A stretch of 64,000 nt of DNA from the NCBI RefSeq assembly GCF_001570425.1, contig NZ_BCSX01000039.1:248001-312000 (forward strand), given 5' to 3'. Position 1 is the stretch's first letter. Each line of letters begins with the position of its first letter. This stretch comes from Mycolicibacterium brisbanense (GTDB lineage Bacteria > Actinomycetota > Actinomycetes > Mycobacteriales > Mycobacteriaceae). Under the pieces are notes generated by a model. That model was not told where the DNA came from, searched no databases, and worked only from the letters and a program-made list of their open reading frames with translations. Of this stretch, positions 54,457-62,768 are shown one piece after another. Made by a program: the position numbers and the translations under genes.

Positions 54457-54490
54457 GCCCTGCTGTGAGCAGGGCTTTCGCTCTTTTGAG
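54457..54490 (+). promoter_or_regulatory. Attenuator-like hairpin in the infC leader
   Basis: GCCCTGCT (54457-54464) and AGCAGGGC (54468-54475) form a perfect 8-bp stem with a 3-nt loop, followed by TTTCGCTCTTTT. This is an intrinsic terminator inside the ~240-nt leader, 60 nt before the infC start. Leaders of infC-rpmI-rplT operons are controlled by such attenuators in many bacteria. The rest of the leader (54282-54456) is GC-rich and foldable with no ORF of note. Confidence 0.65.
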
Positions 54491-54524
54491 CGCTGGTGGC
54501 GTGGGCTCCTGAAGTGGACAACAT

Positions 54525-54530
54525 AGGAGG
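54525..54530 (+). promoter_or_regulatory. Shine-Dalgarno that fixes the AUC start of infC
   Basis: A perfect AGGAGG lies 4 nt before the ATC at 54535. No ATG, GTG or TTG is in frame at a usable distance, so it marks the unusual start codon. Confidence 0.85.
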
Positions 54531-54534
54531 CCCC

Positions 54535-55146
<612 letters not shown>

Positions 55147-55152
55147 GGACTC

Positions 55153-55347
55153 ATGCCCAAGGCGAAGACCCACAGCGGTGCCTCCAAGCGGTTCCGCAAG
55201 ACCGGTACCGGCAAGATCGTGCGGCAGAAGGCCAACCGTCGCCACCTGCTCGAGCACAAGCCGAGCAAGCGCACCCGCCGGCTTGACGGTCGTACCGTCG
55301 TGGCCGCCAACGACACCGGTCGTATCAACAAGCTGCTCAACGGCTAA
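55153..55347 (+). CDS. rpmI: 50S ribosomal protein L35
   Basis: A 64-aa very basic protein: MPKAKTHSGASKRFRKTGTGK, then RQKANRRHLLEHKPSKRTRRL and a C-terminal GRINKLLNG. Full length for the family. It follows infC by 6 bp with a GAGGA Shine-Dalgarno inside the infC stop region and precedes rplT by 34 bp in the universal infC-rpmI-rplT order. Confidence 0.97.
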   Translation: MPKAKTHSGASKRFRKTGTGKIVRQKANRRHLLEHKPSKRTRRLDGRTVVAANDTGRINKLLNG

Positions 55348-55381
55348 GACCGCCCTCACCGAACGAGAATAGGAACACCCC

Positions 55382-55771
55382 ATGGCACGCGTGAAGCGCG
55401 CACTCAACGCCCAGAAGAAGCGGCGCACAGTCCTCAAGGCCTCCAAGGGCTACCGGGGCCAGCGGTCCCGCCTGTACCGCAAAGCCAAAGAGCAGCAGCT
55501 GCATTCGCTGACCTACGCCTACCGGGACCGTCGCGCCCGCAAGGGCGAGTTCCGCAAGCTGTGGATCTCGCGTATCAACGCCGCGGCCCGCGCCAACGAC
55601 ATCACCTACAACCGCCTGATCCAGGGCCTCAAGGCCGCCGGTGTCGAGGTGGACCGCAAGAACCTCGCCGAGATCGCCGTGACCGACGCCGCTGCGTTCG
55701 CCGCGCTGGTCGAGGTGGCCAAGGCCGCTCTGCCTGAGGACGTCAACGCTCCTTCGGGTGAGGCCGCCTGA
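55382..55771 (+). CDS. rplT: 50S ribosomal protein L20
   Basis: A 129-aa protein that binds 23S rRNA early in 50S assembly and represses its own operon in several bacteria. The N-terminal basic extension (MARVKRALNAQKKRRTVLKASKGYRGQRSR) and globular part (WISRINAAARANDITYNRLIQGLKAAGV) are typical. The stop codon overlaps the possible CTG start of tsnR (CTGA). Confidence 0.97.
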   Translation: MARVKRALNAQKKRRTVLKASKGYRGQRSRLYRKAKEQQLHSLTYAYRDRRARKGEFRKLWISRINAAARANDITYNRLIQGLKAAGVEVDRKNLAEIAVTDAAAFAALVEVAKAALPEDVNAPSGEAA

Positions 55772-56565
55772 CCATCAGTCCGCTCACCGAGCGAGCTGAT
55801 CGCGTCGCCGCAGCCGTCAAGCTGCACCGCGCCGTAGCACGTCGCCGCGCCGCACGCTTTCTCGCCGAAGGTCCCAACCTCGTCGAGTCAGCGTTGCGGC
55901 GCGGACTTGTCTCCGAGGTGTTCGCCACGGCGGCGGCGCTCGACCGTTTCGCGGACCTGCTCGCCGGCGCCCCGGTGTACGAGGTCACCGAACGTGCGGC
56001 AAAGGCGTTGTCCGACACGGTCACCCCGGTGGGCCTCGTGGCGGTCTGTCGGCTCCCGGACGTCTCGCTCGACGACGTGCTAGCCGCCGCACCGCGCCTG
56101 ATCGCCGTCGCCGTCGAGCTCTCAGAGCCCGGCAACGCAGGGACCCTCATCCGGGTCGCCGACGCGATGGGCGCCGACGCGGTGATCCTGGCAGGCAATG
56201 CCGTCGACCCCTACAACAGCAAGTGTCTGCGGGCGTCGGCAGGCAGCATCTTCTCCATACCCGTGCTCAGCGAAACCGATGAGACGGCGGCAGTGGCGCG
56301 GTTGCGTGACGCGGGCCTGCAGGTGCTGGCCACCACGATCGACGGCGAGATCAGCCTCTCCGCCCGAGAATTCGAGCGCGCACTGGCTGCGCCCACCGCC
56401 TGGCTCTTCGGGCCCGAAGCGCACGGGCTGCCAACGGAATTGGCGGCCATGGCCGATCATCGCGTGCACATCCCCATGCCCGGCAACGCCGAAAGCCTCA
56501 ACATCGCCTCGGCCGCGTCGATCTGTCTGTACCAGAGCGCGCGAGCGGCCAGTTCCCAGCACTAG
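55768..56565 (+). CDS. tsnR: SpoU-family rRNA/tRNA 2'-O-methyltransferase (non-standard start)
   Basis: Corresponds to Rv1644. The SpoU (SPOUT) C-terminal domain is complete: LIAVAVELSEPGNAGTLIRVADAMGADAVIL (motif 1), WLFGPEAHGLP (motif 2) and IPMPGNAESLNIASAASICLYQ (motif 3, knot). The substrate-binding N-terminus LTERADRVAAAVKLHRAVARRRAARFLAEGPNLVE is also present. It lies upstream of the first usual in-frame start (TTG at 55894), with no ATG or GTG in the frame. CTG at 55768 (overlapping the rplT stop) or ATC at 55774 are the candidate starts; a GTGAGG sequence lies at 55758-55763. Confidence 0.85.
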   Translation: MTISPLTERADRVAAAVKLHRAVARRRAARFLAEGPNLVESALRRGLVSEVFATAAALDRFADLLAGAPVYEVTERAAKALSDTVTPVGLVAVCRLPDVSLDDVLAAAPRLIAVAVELSEPGNAGTLIRVADAMGADAVILAGNAVDPYNSKCLRASAGSIFSIPVLSETDETAAVARLRDAGLQVLATTIDGEISLSAREFERALAAPTAWLFGPEAHGLPTELAAMADHRVHIPMPGNAESLNIASAASICLYQSARAASSQH

Positions 56566-56574
56566 CGTTTCTAC

Positions 56575-56637
56575 CGCGAGCAGACGCGCAGGTCCGCGAC
56601 ACGCCGCGGTTGGCGTACCCAGGTGCCTGTTCGCGGG
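56575..56637 (+). repeat. Palindromic intergenic element, diverged relative
   Basis: About 63 bp between the convergent tsnR and gntP-like genes. It shares the CGACACGCCG core (56597-56606) with the elements at 8273 and 8580. Its ends, CGCGAGCAGACGCGCAGG and the sequence ending TGTTCGCGGG, are imperfect inverted repeats. It belongs to the same class of mycobacterial dispersed palindromes but with a different arm. It probably acts as a bidirectional terminator. Confidence 0.6.
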
Positions 56638-58029
56638 TCAGATGGCCAGCCAGATCAAGCCGGCTACCGCGAAACCCACGACCGACAGGATGGTCTCAAG
56701 CACCGTCCAGGTCTTCAGCGTGTCCTTGACCGACATGTTGAAGTAGCGCGACACGATCCAGAACCCGCCGTCGTTGACGTGGCTGGCGATGATCGAACCC
56801 GCGGACACCGCCACCACGATCAGCGCGATCTGAGCGGGGCTGTAATGCCCTGCGCTGATGGAAGTCTCGATGATGCCCGCAGTGGTGACGATCGCCACGG
56901 TCGCCGAGCCCTGCGCGATCCGCAGCGCGCAACTGATCAGATAGGCCGACAGGATCACCGGCAGCCCCACTTCGGTCATCGAGTCGGCCAACGCCTTGCC
57001 GATCCCGGTGGCACGCAGCACCGCGCCGAAGAACGATCCCGCACCGACGACGAGCAGGATCATCCCGACGGGACGCAGCGACGCAGCGCTGATCTTGGCG
57101 ATCTCGGGCGCGGAGATACCCCGCCGAATTCCCAGCAGATACAAGGCCAGCAGCACAGCGATGGTCAGCGCGATGGCCGGTGTGCCGATCAGGGTGAGGG
57201 TCGACCGCAGCCTGCCCTCCCTGAGAACCACGTCCGAGACGGTTGCCGCCAGGATCATGAGCATCGGCGCGAGAATGATGAACGCGATGAGGCTCACCGA
57301 GGGCGAATCGGCGGTATCGGCCTCTTCCTCCTCGGGAATCAATTCGTCGGGCACCTCCACCTGGACGCGCTTGCCGATCCAGGAGCCCCACACCACACCG
57401 CTGACGAACCATGCCGGAATACCGCACGCCAGCCCCATGATGATGAGCCAACCGAGGCTTACGTGCAGCAGTCCGGCGGCGGCGACTGGACCGGGGTGCG
57501 GCGGCAAGAACGCATGCGTCATGGACAGACCTGCCAGCATCGGCATCGCGTAGAGCACTAACGACTTTCCGCCGCGTTTGGCCGCCACGTACACCAACGG
57601 CGCGAGGATGAAGATGCCGATGTCGAAGAAGATGGGGATACCGAGGACCAGGCCGGTGACCCCCATCGCAAGCGGAGCGCCCTTGGGGCCGAACAGGTTC
57701 AGCAGCCGGGTGGTCAGCACGTCGGCGCCGCCGGAGCGTTCGAGCATGGCGCCAAGGACGGTGCCCAGCCCGATGATCACCGTGATGTGGCCGAGGATGC
57801 TGCCGAAACCCTTCTCCAACAGTGAATCCCCGGATTTGGCAGGCGTGCCGACCAGATCGGCCACCGAGATACCGGCGACCAGGGCGACCGCGATGCTCAC
57901 CACGATCAGGGCGATGAACGGTTCCAGCTTGAGCTTGATGATCAACACCAGCAGCAGCGCGATGGAGACGGCGGCCAGGGTGAGCAGTCCGGAGGTGTCG
58001 TGCTGCAGCCAGTGCACCATCGTGCTCAT
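56638..58029 (-). CDS. GntP-family permease (gluconate-type H+ symporter)
   Basis: A 463-aa integral membrane protein with 12-14 hydrophobic segments. GntP-family marks are GSILGHITVIIGLGTVLGAMLERSGGAD, LGIPIFFDIGIFILAPLVYV, MLAGLSMTHAFLPPHPGPVAAA and SHVNDGGFWIVSRYFNM near the C-terminus. Members import gluconate and other sugar acids. As last gene of the minus-strand operon with KDPG aldolase, deacylase and deaminase, it most likely imports the aminosugar acid that the operon degrades. Confidence 0.9.
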   Translation of the reverse strand: MSTMVHWLQHDTSGLLTLAAVSIALLLVLIIKLKLEPFIALIVVSIAVALVAGISVADLVGTPAKSGDSLLEKGFGSILGHITVIIGLGTVLGAMLERSGGADVLTTRLLNLFGPKGAPLAMGVTGLVLGIPIFFDIGIFILAPLVYVAAKRGGKSLVLYAMPMLAGLSMTHAFLPPHPGPVAAAGLLHVSLGWLIIMGLACGIPAWFVSGVVWGSWIGKRVQVEVPDELIPEEEEADTADSPSVSLIAFIILAPMLMILAATVSDVVLREGRLRSTLTLIGTPAIALTIAVLLALYLLGIRRGISAPEIAKISAASLRPVGMILLVVGAGSFFGAVLRATGIGKALADSMTEVGLPVILSAYLISCALRIAQGSATVAIVTTAGIIETSISAGHYSPAQIALIVVAVSAGSIIASHVNDGGFWIVSRYFNMSVKDTLKTWTVLETILSVVGFAVAGLIWLAI

Positions 58030-58035
58030 GGCGAT

Positions 58036-58665
58036 CTACGCGCCCATCGCGGAGACGAAAGTCGCCGCCCGGCTGGTGATTTCGGTCCAGTTGCCCGCGG
58101 CGACCTCGGCGGGCGGCACCACGCCGGTGCCTGCAGTCACCGCCAACGCGCCGGCGTCGAGATAGGACCGCGCATTGTCGGCATTGATCCCTCCCGACGG
58201 CACGAGGTCGACGTCGGGGTACGGGCCGTGCAGATCGGACAGATACTTCGGCCCCATGCTGCTGGCGGGGAAGATCTTCACCGCCGTGGAACCGAGATCG
58301 ACGGCTTGCGCCACTTCGCTGGGGGTGAGTGCGCCGAGGAATACCGGGATGCCGTTGGCCACCGCCACCTCCGCGACGGCGGGGCGAAGCCCTGGCGTCA
58401 CCAGGAACGCGGCCCCGGCGTCGATCGCCGCGCCGGCCTGCTCGGCGGTCATCACCGTGCCCACGCCCAGCAGGATGCCCGCTCGCGCGACGGCGTCGGC
58501 GCAGCGGCGGATGTGGTCGAGCACATTGGGTGTGGTGAAGGTGAGTTCGACGGTGCGGATGCCGCCGGCGGCGAGGGCATGGCACAGGTCGGCGGCGTCG
58601 GGAATGCTGTCGGCGCGCACCACGGTCAGCACTCGGTCGGCCCTGAGCGCGTCGAGTTCGGTCAT
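58036..58665 (-). CDS. eda: 2-keto-3-deoxy-6-phosphogluconate aldolase (KDPG/KHG type)
   Basis: A 209-aa class I aldolase that cleaves KDPG to pyruvate and glyceraldehyde 3-phosphate. The conserved Glu is in TVELTFTTPN and the Schiff-base lysine in STAVKIFPASSMGP. The substrate-binding GVGTVM and PSGGINADN are present. The start codon overlaps the stop of the deacylase gene by 4 nt (ATGA). In this operon it finishes the pathway that the PfkB kinase feeds. Confidence 0.92.
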   Translation of the reverse strand: MTELDALRADRVLTVVRADSIPDAADLCHALAAGGIRTVELTFTTPNVLDHIRRCADAVARAGILLGVGTVMTAEQAGAAIDAGAAFLVTPGLRPAVAEVAVANGIPVFLGALTPSEVAQAVDLGSTAVKIFPASSMGPKYLSDLHGPYPDVDLVPSGGINADNARSYLDAGALAVTAGTGVVPPAEVAAGNWTEITSRAATFVSAMGA

Positions 58666-60269
58666 CGAGTTCCTCCGTCTGGGTAGCGGCGCAGGGACCG
58701 TCCTGCCGTCGCACCGGTGAGTTCACCATCGTCGAGCGCCAATTGGCCCCGGACGAACACGTGGGTGAATCCCGCGGCGGCCTGCCGCGGCTGGTCGTAG
58801 GTCGCGGTGTCGGCGACCGTGTCGGGATCGAACAGCACCAGATCCGCGGCGAAGCCCTGGCGTACGAAACCGCGGTCGACCAACCGCAGTCGACGCGCGG
58901 GCCGACCACTCAGGTGGCCGACGCATTCCTCCAGCGACATCAGCCCGAGGTCGCGGCAATAGTGGCCGAGGTAGCGCGCGAAGGTGCCCCATCCGCGGGG
59001 GTGCGGTTTGGCGCCGATCAGCAGGCCGTCGCTGCCGCCGGTGTGCCGGCGATCTCGCATGATGGTTTGTACGTTCTCCTCGTGTCCGACGTGTTGCAGG
59101 ATTCCACTGCCGAGTTGGTCCCGGAGCAGAATGTCGATGCACACGTCGAACGGGTCACGGCCCTCGGCCGCCGCGATGCCCGCAATCGTCTGTCCCACAT
59201 AGTGATTCAACGACGAGTTCTGTACTCCGCTGATTTCGATGGTGTTCCACTCTGCGGTCACCCCGTGGCATCCGTCGGATCCGGTGACCTCCAGATGCTC
59301 GCGGATGCGTGCCAGTGCAGCACGATCGGTGAGCCGCGCCAGCGTCTCCTCGGTGCTGCCCGCCGACGCCCAGCTCGGCAGGATCGCCGACAGCGTGGTG
59401 GCCCCGGGCAGGTAGGGGTAGGTGTCCAGGCTGATATCGGCGCCCGCCGTGGCTGCGGCGTCGAGCATTGCCAGCAGTTCGGGAGCACGGCCCTTGTTCG
59501 GGCCGAAGTTCAGGGTGGCGTGCGCGAGATGCAGAGCGCAGCCTGACCGGATGGCGAGATCGATCATCTCCGCGTAGGCCTGCAGGGCACCCGCACCGTA
59601 GGAGCGGTGATGGGGGGAGAAGTACCCGCCGTGCGCGGCCACTGTGCGGCACAGGGCCAGTAGTTCGGCATTGTCGGCGTACATGCCTGGTGTGTAGGTG
59701 AGCCCGAGGGACAGACCGACCGCGCCCTCGGTCATCGCCTGGCTCACGATGCGTTGCATGTCGCCGATCTGAGCATCCGACGCCGGCGTGTCGTCCCAGC
59801 CGACGGTGAGGGCACGCACCACGCCGTGTGGCACGAGATAGGCCACGTTGGTGGCGATTCCGCGATCGAGCCGGTCGAGATACTCGCCGACAGAACGCCA
59901 GCCGAAGTCGAAATCGGCCGGATCGGAGTTCCACCCGGCGATCTTGCGCCGGACGACGGCGAGCACCTCGGACGTGACCGGCGCATAGGACAGCCCGTCC
60001 TGCCCGAGCACCTCGGTGGTCACGCCTTGGGTGATCCGTGACGGGTGCGTCGGATTCAGCAGAATCTGCAGGTCCGAATGGGCGTGCATGTCAATGAATC
60101 CCGGCGCGAGAACCAGCCCGGCCGCGTCGATCACCCGGTCCGCGTCGGCCGCGCTGTGGCCATCTCGATGGATCTCGGTGATGCGGTCGCCGTCGATGAG
60201 CACATCGGCCGTATACCGCGGTGTCTCAGTGCCATCGACGACGGTCGCGGCGCGGATGAGGGTGCGCAT
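58662..60269 (-). CDS. N-acyl-D-amino-acid deacylase (D-aminoacylase family amidohydrolase)
   Basis: A 535-aa amidohydrolase from the ATG at 60269. Metal-site motifs: FIDMHAHSD (HxH, ~residue 62), YFSPHHRSYG (His, ~205), LHLAHATLNFGP (His, ~236) and TGGSDGLLIGAK (Asp, ~365). In classical D-aminoacylases a Cys zinc ligand sits in a VVVGNCGxS segment; here the segment is EVLGQDGLSYAP, with Asp in place of Cys. It may therefore act on a different N-acyl compound, for example N-acetyl-D-glucosaminate. It is 5 bp from the deaminase gene upstream and overlaps the aldolase gene by 4 nt. Confidence 0.88.
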   Translation of the reverse strand: MRTLIRAATVVDGTETPRYTADVLIDGDRITEIHRDGHSAADADRVIDAAGLVLAPGFIDMHAHSDLQILLNPTHPSRITQGVTTEVLGQDGLSYAPVTSEVLAVVRRKIAGWNSDPADFDFGWRSVGEYLDRLDRGIATNVAYLVPHGVVRALTVGWDDTPASDAQIGDMQRIVSQAMTEGAVGLSLGLTYTPGMYADNAELLALCRTVAAHGGYFSPHHRSYGAGALQAYAEMIDLAIRSGCALHLAHATLNFGPNKGRAPELLAMLDAAATAGADISLDTYPYLPGATTLSAILPSWASAGSTEETLARLTDRAALARIREHLEVTGSDGCHGVTAEWNTIEISGVQNSSLNHYVGQTIAGIAAAEGRDPFDVCIDILLRDQLGSGILQHVGHEENVQTIMRDRRHTGGSDGLLIGAKPHPRGWGTFARYLGHYCRDLGLMSLEECVGHLSGRPARRLRLVDRGFVRQGFAADLVLFDPDTVADTATYDQPRQAAAGFTHVFVRGQLALDDGELTGATAGRSLRRYPDGGTR

Positions 60270-60274
60270 CGGAC

Positions 60275-61591
60275 TCAGAAGTAGGTGCGGATGAGGTCGA
60301 CGACGGGCGGATCGTCGCCCTCGCCGGCCAGCACCGGGATCCAGCGCCACTTGTCGAACGCCGTGCACGGGTGTGAAAGACCCAGCCGCACAACGTCACC
60401 GATGCGCAGATCGGAGTCCGGTGGGATACGCATGAACGCATGCTGATCGTTGACCGCGGTGATCGTCGCATCGGTGAGCGGGCGAGCCGGAGCCCCCAGC
60501 TCTGCGGCGACGAGCTGTGGGATCGGCAGTCCCTCGTCGAATGGCACGTCGCGTTTGCCCGCGTCGAGCAGCGCCAGGCCGGGTTCGGGTCGCGACACCA
60601 CGCGGGCCCACGTGTGCATCGCCGACCGCAGCGCATAGTGGTGTTCCGGATCCCGTGCGAACGGCGTGATCCCGGTATAGAACCCGTCGTCGTGGATGAT
60701 CGCGGCACCCGCGCGGACCACCACGTGGGTCCGGCCACCGGCCAGCGGCGCCAGAATATCGGCGACAACGTCGAAATACGCGCTGCCGCCTGCGGTCACA
60801 TACACCTCACCGTCGGGCGGGTAGTGTCCCGCGGCCTCGATCCGGTTGTGCACGGCCGCCATGTCCTGCAGGTAAGTGCGCACCCGCGCCAAGGATTGCG
60901 GCGAAGGATCGTGTGCCAGCGCGCCCTCGTAGCCGGACACGCCTGCCACCCGCAGCACGGGGCTTGCGGCAATCCGCTCGGCGACCGCCGTCGCCTCCTC
61001 GACCGTGCGTGCTCCGGTTCGTCCGCCTGCTGCGCCGAGTTCGACGAGCACCGGGATGGGCCGTGGGACCGGCACGTCGGTGAGCCCCCGCTCCATCGCA
61101 TCGACGGTGCCGGGGGCGTCGGCCCAGGTGAGCACCTCCAGTTCGGGGTGCTCGGTCATCGCCTGGGCCAGCCACCGGAGCGCACCCGGATCCACCAGGG
61201 CGTTGGCCAGCTGGATACGCCGCACGCCGAAATGCACTCCCACGCGCACCTGGCTGGCCGTGGCCAACGTGACTCCCCATGCGCCACTGCGTATCTGCCG
61301 GTCCCACAGAACCGGCGACATCGTGGTCTTGCCGTGCGGCGCCAATTCGACACCGCGGTCGGCGCACCACTGCGCCATGGCAGCCGTGTTCGCCTCAAGC
61401 GCCGAATCGTCGAGCGTCATCACCGGTGTCATGAACGACGACAGTCGTGGTGCGGTGGCCAGGAACTCGGCGGTGGTGAGACCGGCCGCCGAAGCGGGCA
61501 GGGCCTTGTCCAGTACGGACAGTCGCTCGGCCGCCATGGCCTGCACCGCGTGGGCGTCCAGCGTCGGCTCACTGCGCGTCGTCATCGTCAT
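60275..61591 (-). CDS. PLP-dependent D-amino-acid deaminase/aldolase (DSD1-like)
   Basis: A 438-aa fold-type III PLP enzyme of the alanine racemase-like N-terminal/D-serine dehydratase-like family. The PLP lysine is in LAPHGKTTMSP (~residue 88), a PLP-phosphate loop in TAGGSAYFD, and the C-terminal metal pair is His/Cys in GLSHPCTAFDKW. Members deaminate D-serine or D-threonine-like substrates or act as D-threonine aldolases. In this operon, deamination of D-glucosaminate to 2-keto-3-deoxygluconate is the fitting reaction (inference). First gene of the minus-strand operon, divergent from the kinase gene. Confidence 0.87.
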   Translation of the reverse strand: MTMTTRSEPTLDAHAVQAMAAERLSVLDKALPASAAGLTTAEFLATAPRLSSFMTPVMTLDDSALEANTAAMAQWCADRGVELAPHGKTTMSPVLWDRQIRSGAWGVTLATASQVRVGVHFGVRRIQLANALVDPGALRWLAQAMTEHPELEVLTWADAPGTVDAMERGLTDVPVPRPIPVLVELGAAGGRTGARTVEEATAVAERIAASPVLRVAGVSGYEGALAHDPSPQSLARVRTYLQDMAAVHNRIEAAGHYPPDGEVYVTAGGSAYFDVVADILAPLAGGRTHVVVRAGAAIIHDDGFYTGITPFARDPEHHYALRSAMHTWARVVSRPEPGLALLDAGKRDVPFDEGLPIPQLVAAELGAPARPLTDATITAVNDQHAFMRIPPDSDLRIGDVVRLGLSHPCTAFDKWRWIPVLAGEGDDPPVVDLIRTYF

Positions 61592-61613
61592 TCCCCTGTA
61601 TCTACCTGCTATG

Positions 61614-61628
61614 TTGCATATAGTGCAA
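61614..61628. promoter_or_regulatory. Palindrome in the divergent promoter, probable IclR operator
   Basis: TTGCA-TATAG-TGCAA is a perfect 5-bp inverted repeat with a 5-bp spacer, and a further TTGCAA lies 7 bp downstream (61636-61641 approximately). It sits 23 bp from the deaminase start and ~80 bp from the kinase start, placed to control both operons. The region is AT-rich against the GC-rich flanks. Confidence 0.6.
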
Positions 61629-61708
61629 TCGAAGTTGCAAATTTTGGTGTGACATGTCTAACATGGCGCCGAACGCCGCGTCAATCCTCTACTCAGTGAA
61701 GGACGGCT

Positions 61709-62764
61709 GTGCAGCAACCGACCACAAACCCGGTCCGGGGCGTCGCATGCCTCGGTGAGCCGCTGGTGCTGACATCTGATGCGGATCCGCACCTGGCCGG
61801 TGCTCAAGCCGGACTGCACCTGGCCGGTGCTCAAGCCGGACTGCACCTGGCCGGTGCGGAAGCCAACGTGGCGGCCGGCCTCGTCGCCTGGGGCCTCCCA
61901 GCCGCCTTCGTCGGCCGCCTCGGCGACGATGATTTCGGCGCCTTGATCCGATCCGAGCTGATCGCCCGCGGGGTCGACGTGTCCGCGGTCGAGATCGACC
62001 CGACCCGGCCCACCGGGCACTACTCCAAGGTCACCGCGCCCGACGAGACCGGCGAGCCGCAAACAGTCAGCCGGTACACCAGATCCGGTTCGGCGGCCTC
62101 GGCGATGACACCGGCGTTCCTCGATTCGCCTGCCTTGGCGGCGGCCTTCGCGCACGCGTCGGTGGTGCACTGCAGCGGCATCACGGCGGCGCTGTCCGAC
62201 ACCTGCCTGGCGATGATGCGCCGGCTGCTGACCGACCGTCCCGGCATCACCGGACGGATGAGTTTCGACGTGAACTGGCGCGAACAGCTCTGGCCCGACG
62301 GTGATCCCGCGAAGGTGGTCGACCTGGCCAACCGTGCCGACCTGGTCCTGGTCGGCGCGGACGAGGCGCTGCGGGTGATGGGCACCGCCGACCCGGCAGA
62401 ATTGCGTCGCATCCTGCCTGCACCGGCCACCCTGGTCATCAAGGACGGTGCCCGCCGGGCCATCGCCGTCGACCGCGCGGGCGCGACGATCATCGTGCCC
62501 GCGTTGAACGTCGAGGTGGTCGAACCGGTCGGGGCCGGCGACGCGTTCGCCGCCGGGTTCCTCGCCGGAGTTGTGCGCGGCGAGGATACGGCCACCTGCC
62601 TGCGTCGCGGCCACCTCGGTGCGGCGGTCACGTTGACCGTGGTCGCGGACTCGGCCCCGCCGCCGCCGGACGACCTGGCCCGGCAGCTGCTTACCTGCTC
62701 AGAACAGCAATGGGCGGCCACGACTGTCACCGCGTCGGGCATTTCCATGCAAGACGGGGTGTGA
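61709..62764 (+). CDS. PfkB-family sugar kinase (2-keto-3-deoxygluconate kinase candidate)
   Basis: A 351-aa ribokinase-fold kinase. The N-terminal substrate motif ends in LAGAEANVAAGLVAWGLPAAFVGRLGDDDFG. The C-terminal PfkB signature EPVGAGDAFAAGFLAG holds the catalytic Asp, and NWREQLWPD is typical of KDG kinases. A 27-bp direct repeat (61790-61864) inserts about 18 extra residues (HLAGAQAGL twice) before the Gly-rich motif. With the KDPG aldolase across the divergent promoter, phosphorylation of 2-keto-3-deoxygluconate is likely. The start is a GTG at 61709; its stop is 4 bp before the IclR gene. Confidence 0.88.
   Translation: MQQPTTNPVRGVACLGEPLVLTSDADPHLAGAQAGLHLAGAQAGLHLAGAEANVAAGLVAWGLPAAFVGRLGDDDFGALIRSELIARGVDVSAVEIDPTRPTGHYSKVTAPDETGEPQTVSRYTRSGSAASAMTPAFLDSPALAAAFAHASVVHCSGITAALSDTCLAMMRRLLTDRPGITGRMSFDVNWREQLWPDGDPAKVVDLANRADLVLVGADEALRVMGTADPAELRRILPAPATLVIKDGARRAIAVDRAGATIIVPALNVEVVEPVGAGDAFAAGFLAGVVRGEDTATCLRRGHLGAAVTLTVVADSAPPPPDDLARQLLTCSEQQWAATTVTASGISMQDGV
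61790..61864 (+). repeat. In-frame 27-bp tandem repeat (2.8 copies)
   Basis: Two identical 27-bp units (61790-61816 and 61817-61843) are followed by a partial third (61844-61864) that diverges after CACCTGGCCGGTGC. Each unit codes for HLAGAQAGL, so length changes by one unit keep the kinase frame. Confidence 0.95.
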
Positions 62765-62768
62765 TCAC

